Shown one piece after another: positions 52,981 to 62,560 of a DNA stretch of 64,000 nt. The notes below the pieces were generated by a model. It had not been told where the DNA came from and ran no database searches. It saw only the letters and a list, made by a program, of their open reading frames with translations. Position 1 is the stretch's first letter; each line of letters opens with the position of its first letter. The position numbers were made by a program, and so were the translations under genes. Origin of the DNA: Asticcacaulis currens (lineage in GTDB: Bacteria; Pseudomonadota; Alphaproteobacteria; Caulobacterales; Caulobacteraceae). Location of the stretch: the NCBI RefSeq assembly GCF_028550395.1, contig NZ_JAQQKW010000006.1, positions 62,001 through 126,000 on the forward strand, in the 5' to 3' direction.

Positions 52981-53496
52981 TCAGGGATACCGCTCGAATT
53001 GGGTGACTTTGTGACCCTTATAGGTTGTGTCGGCAAAGGCTGTGTACCCCAGAGCCGCGGCCACCTTTTGCGACGGTGTATTGGACGGGTCGATAATGCA
53101 CACGGTGCGTTGCGGGTGGGTGGCATCAAACCAGTCGTGGGCGGCGCGCACGGCCTCCAGCGCATAGCCGCGCCCCTGACAGGCGGGTGTGATGGCCCAG
53201 GCCGCTTCCGGTGACAGATCGAAGTCAGGCCCCAGACCGCGGTGGAAGTCGGCCAGCCCCGTATCGCCGACAAAGCGCCCCGTGTCCTTTTCGATAGCGG
53301 CAAACAGACCCCAGCCAAAGGCCGTCCAGTGCCCCATATAGCGCAGCAGGCGGTGCCACACCTCTTCCGGCGACTGCGGAGTCAGGCCCGACAGGCGGTA
53401 AAAGTCCGGGTCGCCGAACATGGCACACAGGCCGTTATAGTCCTCAAGGACGTGCGGGCGCAGGATCAGGCGAGGGGTTTCGATCATGACTCCCAT
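52981..53496 (-). CDS. GNAT-family N-acetyltransferase
   Basis: A 171-aa acetyltransferase of the RimJ/RimL-like branch. ETPRLILRPHVLEDYNGLCAMF opens the fold; the acetyl-CoA-binding loop is ACQGRGYALEAVRAAHDWF (Q/R-x-x-G-x-G/A) and SNTPSQKVAAALGY is the usual C-terminal signature. Start at 53496; a second ATG is three codons later. Divergent from the aminotransferase gene. The substrate (a protein N-terminus or a metabolite amine) is unknown. Confidence 0.9.
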   Translation of the reverse strand: MGVMIETPRLILRPHVLEDYNGLCAMFGDPDFYRLSGLTPQSPEEVWHRLLRYMGHWTAFGWGLFAAIEKDTGRFVGDTGLADFHRGLGPDFDLSPEAAWAITPACQGRGYALEAVRAAHDWFDATHPQRTVCIIDPSNTPSQKVAAALGYTAFADTTYKGHKVTQFERYP

Positions 53497-53559
53497 CGGT
53501 ATCTCGCTTTTCTCGAAACGGCAATCTGGCGTGCGGTGGCCGATGGGGTATAAGCGGGC

Positions 53560-54693
53560 ATGACCGCAGACATCGCTCCCTTTTACGCCATAGAGATCAG
53601 CCGGCTGGCCCACGCCCTCAAGGATCAGGGGCGCTCCATCATCCATATGGAGTTCGGACAGCCTTCCACCGGCGCGCCGAAAGCCGCCATTGAGCAGGCG
53701 CATCGCATTCTCGACAGCGACGGTATGGGCTATTGGGAAAGCACGCCGCTCAAGGCGCGGCTGGCGAAGCATTATCTCGACAGCTACGGCGTCAGCGTCG
53801 ATCCGGAGCGCTTTATTCTCACCTGTGGGGCGTCGCCCGCTCTGGTGCTGGCGCTCAGTGCGGGCTTTCAGCCGGGTGCGCGTATTGCGCTGGCGCGGCC
53901 CGGCTATGTCGCCTACCGCAATGTGCTGAAGGCGCTGAACATGGTGCCCGTCGAAATCCCCTGCGGGCCGGAGGTGCGCTTTCAACTGACCGCCGAGGCT
54001 TTGAGCACGCTCGATCCGGCGCCGGACGGCGTGATTATCGCCAGCCCGGCCAATCCGACCGGCACGGTGATCTGGCCGGACGAACTCAAGGCCATCGCCG
54101 AGGTGTGCCGGGTGCGCGGCATCCGCATCCTGTCGGACGAAATCTATCACGGCCTGACCTATGAGGCCCCGGCGCGGTCGTTGCTCGAATACGCGCCAGA
54201 CGCCTGGGTGGTCAGCAGCTTCTCCAAATATTTCAGCATGGTCGGCTGGCGGCTGGGCTGGTGTCTGGCCCCCGAAAGGCAGATTGCCGCCGCGCGTGCC
54301 TATGTCGGCAACCTGTTCCTGACCGCGCCGTCGCTCAGTCAGCACGCCGGGCTGATCGCCCTCGACAGCCGCTCTGAACTGGACGGGCACGTCGAAACCT
54401 ATCGCCGCAACCGCCGCCTTCTGCTCGACGCCCTGCCGCAATTGGGGCTGAGCCGCATCGCGCCGCCCGACGGGGCCTTCTACATCTATGCCGATATCGG
54501 GCACCTGACCGACGACAGCCTGTCCTTCTGCAAGGCGCTGCTCAACGATACCGGCGTCTGCACCGCACCCGGCATCGACTTCGACCCGGTCGAAGGGCAC
54601 CACTTTATCCGTTTCAGCTTCGCCGTCTCAACGGCTGAGGTCGAGGACGCGATCACCCGTATGGTGCCGTGGTTTAAGGCGAGAACAAACTAA
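53560..54693 (+). CDS. PLP-dependent aminotransferase (class I/II)
   Basis: A 377-aa aminotransferase of fold type I. Lys223 in SSFSKYFSMVGWRLGW binds PLP; Asn165 in PANPTGT, Asp193/Tyr196 in LSDEIYHG and the substrate-carboxylate Arg in HFIRFSFA are in place. The sequence is of the aspartate/aromatic group without a clear branch. Not adjacent to a biosynthetic partner, so the amino acid is unknown. Divergent from the GNAT gene. Confidence 0.92.
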   Translation: MTADIAPFYAIEISRLAHALKDQGRSIIHMEFGQPSTGAPKAAIEQAHRILDSDGMGYWESTPLKARLAKHYLDSYGVSVDPERFILTCGASPALVLALSAGFQPGARIALARPGYVAYRNVLKALNMVPVEIPCGPEVRFQLTAEALSTLDPAPDGVIIASPANPTGTVIWPDELKAIAEVCRVRGIRILSDEIYHGLTYEAPARSLLEYAPDAWVVSSFSKYFSMVGWRLGWCLAPERQIAAARAYVGNLFLTAPSLSQHAGLIALDSRSELDGHVETYRRNRRLLLDALPQLGLSRIAPPDGAFYIYADIGHLTDDSLSFCKALLNDTGVCTAPGIDFDPVEGHHFIRFSFAVSTAEVEDAITRMVPWFKARTN

Positions 54694-54700
54694 GAGAAGG

Positions 54701-54755
54701 GCAGGGGCCTGCGCTCAAACAGCGAAGCGGTAGCGCACAAAAAAACGACCCCTGC
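54701..54755. repeat. Opened GC-rich dyad, copy 6
   Basis: GCAGGGG (54701) pairs with CCCCTGC (54749) but the loop is 41 bases and contains an inner GCGCT/AGCGC stem. It lies 7 bases after the aminotransferase stop. It looks like a family dyad with a separate sequence inserted in its loop. Confidence 0.55.
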
Positions 54756-54811
54756 ACCCCATCACATATTCCGAGCGCAATTGATAGTCTGTGTACTCCA
54801 GGTATTGGGGT

Positions 54812-54832
54812 GCAGGGGCCTGCGGCCCCTGC
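54812..54832. repeat. GC-rich 3'-end dyad, copy 7
   Basis: GCAGGGGCC-TGC-GGCCCCTGC, a perfect 9-bp stem with a 3-base loop, 3 bases from the stop of the leftward queA gene. Confidence 0.75.
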
Positions 54833-54835
54833 ATC

Positions 54836-55882
54836 TTACTTCGATCGGTTGCTGAGCAAGCTCGCATCGCCATACGAAAAGAAGCGATACCCGCTGTCGA
54901 TCGCGTGCGCATAGGCCGCCTTCATGGCGTCGGTGCCAGCAAAAGCGCAGACCAGCATGAACAGGGTCGATTTCGGCAGATGGAAATTGGTCCACAGCAT
55001 ATCGGCCGAACGCACCGGCACGCCCGGCGTGATGAAGATGTCGGTGTCGCCGCTGAACGGATGGATGTGGCCCTCGGCATCGCAGGCGCTTTCGATCAGG
55101 CGCAGGGCGGTGGTGCCGATGGCGACGATCCGGCCCCCGGCGGCGCGGGCAGCATTGATGCGGGCGGCGGAGTCGGCTGAGACGACGCCAAATTCGGCGT
55201 GCATCCTGTGGTCTTTGGTGTCTTCGACCTTGACCGGCAGGAAGGTGCCGGCACCGACGTGCAGGGTGACTTCTTCGAACAGCACCCCCTTGTCACGCAG
55301 CGCTTGCAGCAGTTGCGGCGTGAAATGCAGCCCGGCGGTGGGGGCGGCGACGGAGCCTTCGTCACGGGCAAACACCGTCTGATAGTCGCTTTTGTCCTGT
55401 TCGTCTTCCGGGCGTTTGGAGCGGATATAGGGCGGCAGCGGCATCCCGCCCAGCCGGTGCAGCCCGCTCAATACCTCAGACGCCGCCTGTTCGAAGCGCA
55501 AGACGTAGACGCCGTCTTCGTCTTTTGACAGGACGCGCGCGCTGAGGTCGTCAAAGCGCAGGGTGTCGCCTTCGCGGATACGGCGGCCGGGTTTGAGAAA
55601 GGCCTGCCAGCTCTGGCCATCCAGCGACTTGATCAGGGTGGCCTCGAACACCACGCTCTGGCCGTCGCGCTCACGGGTGCCCTTGAGCTGGGTCGGCAGC
55701 ACGCGCGTATTGTTGATGACCAGCAGGTCACCGGCCTTCAGCAGCGACGGCAGATCGCCGACGCGCCAGTCTTCGCGCACGTCGCCATCGACGCGCAGCA
55801 GGCGGGCGGCCTCACGCGGGGTGACGGGCCGCAGCGCAATGCGATCCTCGGGCAGGTCAAAATCGAAATCGGAAACCTTCAT
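54836..55882 (-). CDS. queA: S-adenosylmethionine:tRNA ribosyltransferase-isomerase QueA
   Basis: A 348-aa enzyme that moves the ribosyl part of SAM to preQ1-modified tRNA, giving epoxyqueuosine. MKVSDFDFDLPEDRIAL is the standard start, and VAAPTAGLHFTPQLLQAL, VTLHVGAGTFLPVKVED, MHAEFGV and LWTNFHLPKSTLFMLVCAFAGTD are family blocks. The last enzyme, QueG/QueH, is not in the window. Leftward, with a dyad at its 3' end and a STAS-like gene 46 bases upstream. Confidence 0.97.
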   Translation of the reverse strand: MKVSDFDFDLPEDRIALRPVTPREAARLLRVDGDVREDWRVGDLPSLLKAGDLLVINNTRVLPTQLKGTRERDGQSVVFEATLIKSLDGQSWQAFLKPGRRIREGDTLRFDDLSARVLSKDEDGVYVLRFEQAASEVLSGLHRLGGMPLPPYIRSKRPEDEQDKSDYQTVFARDEGSVAAPTAGLHFTPQLLQALRDKGVLFEEVTLHVGAGTFLPVKVEDTKDHRMHAEFGVVSADSAARINAARAAGGRIVAIGTTALRLIESACDAEGHIHPFSGDTDIFITPGVPVRSADMLWTNFHLPKSTLFMLVCAFAGTDAMKAAYAHAIDSGYRFFSYGDASLLSNRSK

Positions 55883-55928
55883 GCCCGCTTAAAAGGCGAT
55901 TGCGGCCGAAAAAGCAAGAGCGCTCAAA

Positions 55929-56354
55929 TCACGAGGCGCGTGGGGCGTCCTGTGCGGCGGGTGCAGCGGTTTCCTTGCCTTCGATCCAGTTCTCGCCGTC
56001 GATCATCTCGGCAAAGATGCGGATGACGCGGGTGGGGAAGGTGACCGGATAGGCCTTGGCACGCGCCAGAACCAGCGGGTCCTGACTGATGATCGCCACC
56101 TTGCGCCCCATATCACGGCCCTGCGCGATGGTGGCCCACTGCCGCGCCAGCCGTCCCAGCTCGTCAAAGGGGACGAAGCCTTCGAAGCGGCGCATGTCGA
56201 TAATGATGTCGTAAAGCCAGACCTCACCCACGGTTTCGAGATAGCGCGCGATGGCGCTGACGATCTCCTGACCATCCAGATCGCCGATATAGCGGATGGT
56301 GATGCGCTTCTGTTCGTCGTTCTGCGAGAAGTTGAGGCGGGAGCGTGGGGGCAT
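55929..56354 (-). CDS. Hypothetical protein, STAS/SpoIIAA-like
   Basis: A 141-aa soluble protein. A beta-alpha pattern (ITIRYIGDLDGQEIVSAIARYLETVG, VWLYDIIIDMRRFEGFVPFDELGRLARQWA, GRKVAIISQDPLVLARAKAYP) resembles SpoIIAA-like/STAS-related proteins, but I cannot assign a family with certainty. The C-terminal 20 residues are an Ala/Pro-rich tail. Leftward, just upstream of queA, so possibly co-transcribed. Confidence 0.65.
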   Translation of the reverse strand: MPPRSRLNFSQNDEQKRITIRYIGDLDGQEIVSAIARYLETVGEVWLYDIIIDMRRFEGFVPFDELGRLARQWATIAQGRDMGRKVAIISQDPLVLARAKAYPVTFPTRVIRIFAEMIDGENWIEGKETAAPAAQDAPRAS

Positions 56355-56410
56355 GGTTCAGGCTCCGGGAGGGTTACGCTCTGTCTTAACCTAAGGACAC
56401 CTTGTTCACA

Positions 56411-56444
56411 AACAAAAAACCGGCCGGACAGGTGTCCGACCGGT
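56411..56444 (-). terminator. Intrinsic terminator of the cyclophilin gene
   Basis: ACCGG-C-CGGACA pairs with TGTCCG-A-CCGGT around a 2-base loop; in the leftward direction TTTTTTGTTTG follows. It starts 29 bases after the stop of the gene at 56473. Confidence 0.82.
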
Positions 56445-56472
56445 GGGTTCTGTCAAAGCGGGCTTACGCGGC

Positions 56473-56940
56473 TCAGGCGGCGTCGGCAGCGACCTTGAAG
56501 CTGACGATCTTGCCCGGCGCGCGCGGCGGCTCGCCCTTGGGCAGGGCATCGACGTGTTCCATGCCTTCGGTCACTTCGCCCCAGACGGTGTACTGGCCAT
56601 CGAGGAAGCGGGCGTCGGCAAAGCAGATGAAGAACTGGCTGTCGGCCGAATCGGGGTTTTGCGAGCGCGCCATCGAGCAGACGCCGCGCACATGCGGCTC
56701 ACGCGAAAATTCGGCCTTCAGCTTCTTGCCCGAGCCGCCATAGCCCTGACCTTCCGGGTCGCCGCCCTGAGCCATGAAGCCCGGAATGACGCGGTGGAAG
56801 ACGATGCCGTCATAGAAGCCCTGACGGCACAGTTCCTTGATGCGGGCGACGTGATTGGGGGCGAGGTCGGGGCGCAGCTTGATACGCACATCACCGCTTT
56901 CCAGCGTCAGGATGAGGGTGTTTTCCAGATCTTCGGACAT
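56473..56940 (-). CDS. Cyclophilin-type peptidyl-prolyl isomerase
   Basis: A 155-aa cytoplasmic prolyl isomerase without a signal peptide. The catalytic block is FHRVIPGFMAQGGDP with the active-site Arg, then FSREPHVRGVCSMARSQNPDSADSQFFICFAD and GQYTVWGEVTEGMEHVD. It matches PpiB-type cyclophilins in length. Leftward, bounded by two terminators and a palindromic repeat; likely monocistronic. Confidence 0.95.
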   Translation of the reverse strand: MSEDLENTLILTLESGDVRIKLRPDLAPNHVARIKELCRQGFYDGIVFHRVIPGFMAQGGDPEGQGYGGSGKKLKAEFSREPHVRGVCSMARSQNPDSADSQFFICFADARFLDGQYTVWGEVTEGMEHVDALPKGEPPRAPGKIVSFKVAADAA

Positions 56941-56957
56941 GGGGGCTCCAGTTTAGA

Positions 56958-57003
56958 GCCTCATGCCGAAAAGTGGGCACCACTTTTCGGAAAAACATGA
57001 GGC
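56958..57003. repeat. CCGAAAAGTGG intergenic palindrome
   Basis: GCCTCATG/CATGAGGC enclose CCGAAAAGTGG-GCA-CCACTTTTCGG. This kind of palindrome is common between genes in alphaproteobacteria. A degenerate relative lies near 42440-42475 and another is nested in the repeat at 32231. Confidence 0.75.
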
Positions 57004-57008
57004 GTTGT

Positions 57009-57056
57009 AAAAAATTGAGCGATACGGCGGCTCAACTGAGCCGGCGTATCGCTCAA
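57009..57056 (-). terminator. Long intrinsic terminator of the lipoprotein gene
   Basis: TTGAGCGATACG-G-CGGCTCA and TGAGCCG-G-CGTATCGCTCAA pair around two bases; leftward a run of six T follows. It ends the transcript of the lipoprotein at 57100-57471. Confidence 0.85.
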
Positions 57057-57099
57057 GGTTTGCGGCTGAAATAGGCTATTCGTCGGGCTTTGACAAATC

Positions 57100-57471
57100 C
57101 TATCCGGTGCATTCGGCGGGCTTTTGCTCATCGGCCCCGTAAAGCGCGCAGGAGCGCCTGATCTCGCCCTCAATCATCGGGCAGGGGTTTTTGACGTTGC
57201 AGGGCGGGTGCGTCGCCGGGCTGACGGCGCGGCAGCGCTGCACCAGCTTGTCGGCTTCGAGCTGGCCTTTTTCCTCCAGGCAGGTCGCGGTCGAGGCGCT
57301 TTTGGGGTTCAGCGTGGGTTCGGCATAGGCCAGAGGCGCTTCGGACGCATCGACGGCGGCCACGGATTCGGCGGTGGCGTAGGACTGATCCGATTCGCTG
57401 ACGGCCACGGGTTTGCAGGCTGTTAAGGCTGCCGCGATCAGCACGGGGATGAGCAGGGGCGTCAGGCGCAT
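57100..57471 (-). CDS. Small cysteine-rich lipoprotein
   Basis: A 123-aa protein with lipobox LTAC (Cys19) after MRLTPLLIPVLIAAALTAC. The mature part has six further cysteines (CLEE, QRCRAV, PPCNV, NPCPM, RSCAL, AECTG), so several disulfides are likely. AAGGAGAG lies just before the ATG at 57471. No family recognised. Leftward and divergent from rlmE, with its own terminator. Confidence 0.75.
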   Translation of the reverse strand: MRLTPLLIPVLIAAALTACKPVAVSESDQSYATAESVAAVDASEAPLAYAEPTLNPKSASTATCLEEKGQLEADKLVQRCRAVSPATHPPCNVKNPCPMIEGEIRRSCALYGADEQKPAECTG

Positions 57472-57561
57472 GGGGACTCTCCTTTTGCGCCTGATCTTAT
57501 CGGCCCGGTCATAAAGGCAAAATGATTTTCCGTGTGCGACAAAACCCGTTATAGACGCCGC

Positions 57562-58278
57562 ATGAGTAACGATACCCCCGAAGAACCGCGCCGCCGCATG
57601 GTCAAGCCGCCCGAAGGCGGCAACCTGTCCGGTCGCGCCAAGGGTCATACGGCGGTCAAGACCGCCAAGCAGCGCACGCAATCCTCGGCCAAGTGGCTGG
57701 AGCGTCAACTGAACGATCCTTTTGTGCAGAAGGCCAAGGCCGAGGGCTGGCGCTCGCGTGCGGCCTTCAAGCTACAGGAAATCGACGATCGGTTTCACAT
57801 CCTCAGGCGCGGTTCGCGCGTGGTCGATCTGGGTTGCGCGCCGGGCGGCTGGGTGCAGATGGCCAAGTCGCGCGGCGCGGCGCACGTCGTGGGGGTGGAC
57901 CTGCTGCCTGTCGATCCCATTCCCGGTGCCGACATGATCGAGGCCGACTTCACCGATCCGGCCATTCCGGGGCGGCTGATGGAGATGATGGGCGACAAGC
58001 CGGACGTGGTGCTGTCCGATCTGGCGCACAATACGGTCGGCCACCGTCAGACCGACCACCTGAAGATCATGGGGCTTCTGGAACTGGCGTCGGATTTCGC
58101 GCTGGATAATCTCAAGCCCGGCGGCGCGTTCGTCGCCAAGGCTTTTCAGGGCGGTGAGACGGAGCATCTGCTGCTCAAGCTGAAACTCGCCTTCCGCGAT
58201 GTGAAGCACTTCAAGCCGAAATCGAGCCGGGCGGATTCGTCGGAAATCTACATCGTGGCCCAAGGGTTCAAGGGCTAG
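57562..58278 (+). CDS. rlmE: 23S rRNA Um2552 methyltransferase RlmE
   Basis: A 238-aa FtsJ/RrmJ-type 2'-O-methyltransferase for the ribosomal A-site. A basic leader of about 45 residues precedes the Rossmann domain. WRSRAAFKLQEID, VVDLGCAPGGWVQ (SAM site), VVLSDLAHNTVGH, KPGGAFVAKAFQGGE and SSRADSSEIYIVAQGF give the K-D-K-E catalytic set. Start 57562 follows the usual MSNDT-like leader. Rightward, 74 bases before the DUF1523-like gene. Confidence 0.96.
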   Translation: MSNDTPEEPRRRMVKPPEGGNLSGRAKGHTAVKTAKQRTQSSAKWLERQLNDPFVQKAKAEGWRSRAAFKLQEIDDRFHILRRGSRVVDLGCAPGGWVQMAKSRGAAHVVGVDLLPVDPIPGADMIEADFTDPAIPGRLMEMMGDKPDVVLSDLAHNTVGHRQTDHLKIMGLLELASDFALDNLKPGGAFVAKAFQGGETEHLLLKLKLAFRDVKHFKPKSSRADSSEIYIVAQGFKG

Positions 58279-58352
58279 GGCTTCAAGGGTAAGGAACCAT
58301 ATTGCCTCTTTAGCCCGGCCCGCCCGAAATGCCGGGGAGAAGAGGGCGCACG

Positions 58353-58688
58353 ATGAGACGATTGAAAACGATAGGTCTGACCGTTCTGGCGGTGCTGACC
58401 GTGGCGGTGCTGGGCTGGGCAACGACGCCCTACTGGAGCCACGGTGAGGCGGTGGTTGAGGTGACGGGGACAACCACCAAGCGTGAAGGCGGCAGAGACG
58501 TCTATCTGGTCTTCACCACCTCGGGAACCTTCCGCAATACGGACAGCCTGCACTATCTGAAGTTCGATTCTTCCGATCTTCAGGGCAAGCTGAACCGGCC
58601 CGGCCGCTACCGCATAAATTATTATGGTTTTCGTGTTCCTGTGTTATCTCTGTACCGGAATATAACCAGAGCCGAAGAGGCTCCATAA
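58353..58688 (+). CDS. DUF1523-like membrane-anchored protein
   Basis: A 111-aa protein with an N-terminal signal anchor (TIGLTVLAVLTVAVLGWATT) and a periplasmic domain. VVEVTGTTTKR, RDVYLVFT, LHYLKFDSSDLQGKL and YRINYYGFRVPVLSLYRN resemble DUF1523 proteins (KFDSSNLQ, YGWRNQFLSIF), though it lacks the long insert of that family. Start 58353 has GGGAGAAGAGG upstream. Followed by a phasin-like gene after 26 bases. Confidence 0.72.
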   Translation: MRRLKTIGLTVLAVLTVAVLGWATTPYWSHGEAVVEVTGTTTKREGGRDVYLVFTTSGTFRNTDSLHYLKFDSSDLQGKLNRPGRYRINYYGFRVPVLSLYRNITRAEEAP

Positions 58689-58714
58689 ACAGTATGCGTA
58701 CCCCAAGGAAACGA

Positions 58715-59194
58715 ATGACCCAATTACCGCTTAATCCGTTCTTTGCCTGGACGTCTTTGGCGCTCAAAAGTTCGGAAATGCTGATGGCTTCGGCGGAGGT
58801 CATCACCCACCGCGTCAACCGCATGGCCAATGCCGACGCCATCCCCAGTGCTGAGGATCAGCGCGAATTCACCCTGATGGGGCAGGAAAAGCTCGAAGCC
58901 GGGACCGAATCGCTGATGGCGATGAGCCAGTACTGGATGAACCTCAACCACGAGGTCAGCACGCAGGCCTTTCACAACATGATGGATATGGGCCACAGCC
59001 TTACGGCGCTGGCCACCAGCCGTTCGGCGGCCGAGGCCCTGACGCATCAGGCGCGTCTGGCCGACAGCGTGATGCGTGGTGTCAACCACGCCGCTGACCT
59101 GTCGGGTAAGGCGGCGGCCCTGACCGAGCACGGCCTGAAACCGGTGCATAGCCGCGCCGTGGCCAATGCCAAGCGTCTGAAAAAGCGCAAATAA
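58715..59194 (+). CDS. Phasin-family protein
   Basis: A 159-aa helical amphipathic protein. SLALKSSEMLMASAEVITHRVNRM and QEKLEAGTESLMAMSQYWMNLNHEV, followed by further heptad-like helices, match the phasin-like family that coats polyhydroxyalkanoate granules. The C-terminus is basic (AKRLKKRK). ATG 58715 follows AAGGAAACGA, better than the in-frame ATG at 58694. No PHA synthesis genes are near. Confidence 0.8.
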   Translation: MTQLPLNPFFAWTSLALKSSEMLMASAEVITHRVNRMANADAIPSAEDQREFTLMGQEKLEAGTESLMAMSQYWMNLNHEVSTQAFHNMMDMGHSLTALATSRSAAEALTHQARLADSVMRGVNHAADLSGKAAALTEHGLKPVHSRAVANAKRLKKRK

Positions 59195-59195
59195 C

Positions 59196-60260
59196 TCAAT
59201 CTGCGTCCGGGCCCGGCGTCTCGCGGCCCGGCACTTCGCCGGTCAACAGGCCACGTGCGGTGAGGGGCTGTGTCTTGGACAGGTCGATGCTGACGGTGGT
59301 CACGTCGCGCACGCCCCAGCTTTTGTCCTTGCCCGATCCGGCATCGCCCGCCGCGTTCAACCTCCACAGATTAGCGGCCTTGTCGGTCAGGCTGTCGCCG
59401 TGCAGGTCGCCCTGGGTCAGGCTAAAGGGCGAGGTATCGCCGTGGATCAGGAAGACCGGCTTACCGAAGGCGCGGCTTTCATGGATCAAGGCCGCGCGCA
59501 CCGGCAAAAAGCCATCGCACAGGCGCTTGTCGTCGGCGGCCACGTCGTGACAGGGGACAAAGCGCGCCTCGGCCTTTTCATTGAACATATCGGCCTGAGT
59601 GGCGACGATCACCGCTGCGGCACCGCGTTTGCGGGCATGGGCAAAGGCGGCTTTCAGCCACGCCATAGTATGGGCATCGCGCGCATCGGCGGCGCTGGCG
59701 GCCACGCTCAGAGCGTCGCCCATCACCGAGTCCCGGCCATTATTGGTGCCCACCACATTCATCGTGACCACGACGAAACGCCCATAGTCGAAGCGGGCGT
59801 TTTCCGGCATGTCCGGCTGCTGCACGTAGTGCCACTTACCCTCTCTGACCGGTGGCGTGCCAAAGAAGCGGTGGCGTAAGACCTCCAGCCTTTGCAATTC
59901 CGAGAATTTGCGCCCCGTCGCCGGATCGTCCTTGCGGTCGCAGTCGGTCCATTCATTGTCGCCGGGCGTGTAAAAGACCGGAATGGGCTTGAGATCAGAC
60001 AGCATTTTGGCAAAGGCGGCATCCGGCGGGCCGCAGACTTCACCACCCGACTGGATATCGCCGACGTGCAGGATAAAGGGGGGATGCTCGGCTTTGACCG
60101 CCGGTATGGCTCTGGCCAGCATGGCGCGGTCGGTATCGTCATAGGGGGTGTCGTTGATGACGACGAAATCGACCCGCACGGGCTCAGCGATGGGAAGCAA
60201 AGCACAGCCGCTCAAACTGGCGGACAGGCTAAGGGCCGCAACGATCGACAGACGCTTCAT
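59196..60260 (-). CDS. Calcineurin-like metallophosphoesterase (lipoprotein)
   Basis: A 354-aa exported phosphoesterase; signal peptide with lipobox LSGC (Cys18). The metal motifs are FVVINDTPYDD (in place of DxH, with Asp-Thr-Pro), FILHVGDIQSGG, YTPGDNEWTDC (GDNE) and FLIHGDTSPF with the distal His. First motif deviates from the usual GDxHG, so activity is uncertain. GGAGGTACTG precedes the ATG at 60260. Leftward, 2 bases from the convergent phasin gene. Confidence 0.82.
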   Translation of the reverse strand: MKRLSIVAALSLSASLSGCALLPIAEPVRVDFVVINDTPYDDTDRAMLARAIPAVKAEHPPFILHVGDIQSGGEVCGPPDAAFAKMLSDLKPIPVFYTPGDNEWTDCDRKDDPATGRKFSELQRLEVLRHRFFGTPPVREGKWHYVQQPDMPENARFDYGRFVVVTMNVVGTNNGRDSVMGDALSVAASAADARDAHTMAWLKAAFAHARKRGAAAVIVATQADMFNEKAEARFVPCHDVAADDKRLCDGFLPVRAALIHESRAFGKPVFLIHGDTSPFSLTQGDLHGDSLTDKAANLWRLNAAGDAGSGKDKSWGVRDVTTVSIDLSKTQPLTARGLLTGEVPGRETPGPDAD

Positions 60261-60321
60261 CAGTACCTCCGGAAGTCTCCGCAGGCTAATCCGCCTCTGT
60301 GACAGATACAAGAAACGGGAA

Positions 60322-60465
60322 TTAAACCGCCAGCTTCAGCTTCAGACGGTGGGCGCGCATCATCGTCTTGAACCGCGCCTGACGGAAGAAGGCCGTAAGC
60401 CCATAGGACCGTTCCACCAGCCAGCAGGCGATGCAGTATTCGGTGCGGATTTTTAACTGGCTCAT
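60322..60465 (-). CDS. Possible 47-aa small protein
   Basis: An ORF of 47 codons beginning MSQLKIRTEYCIACWLVERS and ending basic (MMRAHRLKLKLAV), with a Cys-x2-Cys pair. The ribosome site is weak (AAAGACACCCC). It lies 61 bases upstream of the phosphoesterase gene on the same strand. No family known to me; conservation in relatives would be needed to accept it. Confidence 0.35.
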   Translation of the reverse strand: MSQLKIRTEYCIACWLVERSYGLTAFFRQARFKTMMRAHRLKLKLAV

Positions 60466-60604
60466 GGGGTGTCTTTCAGACGAGGCAGGCAAAGCGGGGC
60501 GGGCGGACCAGAGGACCGCTGTGGATAGCTTAGCCGCAAAGGCTGAACAGGCCGCCAACAAACACGGTTAAGCAAAGGTTTGCGGGGGCGATACGCACGT
60601 CTGA

Positions 60605-62149
<1,545 letters not shown>

Positions 62150-62161
62150 GGGAGCGCGGGC

Positions 62162-62560
62162 ATGACGTATGAGATGTGGATATTAGTATTCGCTGCCATA
62201 TGGGGGCTGATACAAATATTTATCGCTGCGGTCGCGCCCGCCTTTCAGCCCGGCTATTTCCAATGGAATGCTAGCCCGCGTGATGAAGCGTTCGATCTTG
62301 GTCCCGTGGCCGGACGGATGCGCCGGGCCTACCAGAATTTTCTGGAAACCTTTCCTTTTTTCATCGTGATTGTAATGGCCCTAGCTTACACGCAGCAATC
62401 GGATGATGTGTCCAGAGTCGGCGCGATCGTCTATTTCATCGCAAGACTATTATATTTCCCGGCCTATGCCGTAGGTGTCAAGGCCCGCAGCCTGCTATAC
62501 ATCGTTTCTCTTGCGGGCATGACGGCGTGCGCCGTTACTCTGTTTAGAGGATTGATTTGA
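62162..62560 (+). CDS. MAPEG-family membrane protein
   Basis: A 132-aa protein with four membrane helices of the MAPEG fold (membrane-associated eicosanoid/glutathione metabolism family). RRAYQNFLETFPFFIV is the characteristic RxxxNxxE-type motif, and IARLLYFPAYAVGVKARSLLYIVSLAGM closes it. Coding sequence is slightly AT-richer than its neighbours. The stop overlaps the TTG start of the next gene (TTGA). Confidence 0.88.
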   Translation: MTYEMWILVFAAIWGLIQIFIAAVAPAFQPGYFQWNASPRDEAFDLGPVAGRMRRAYQNFLETFPFFIVIVMALAYTQQSDDVSRVGAIVYFIARLLYFPAYAVGVKARSLLYIVSLAGMTACAVTLFRGLI

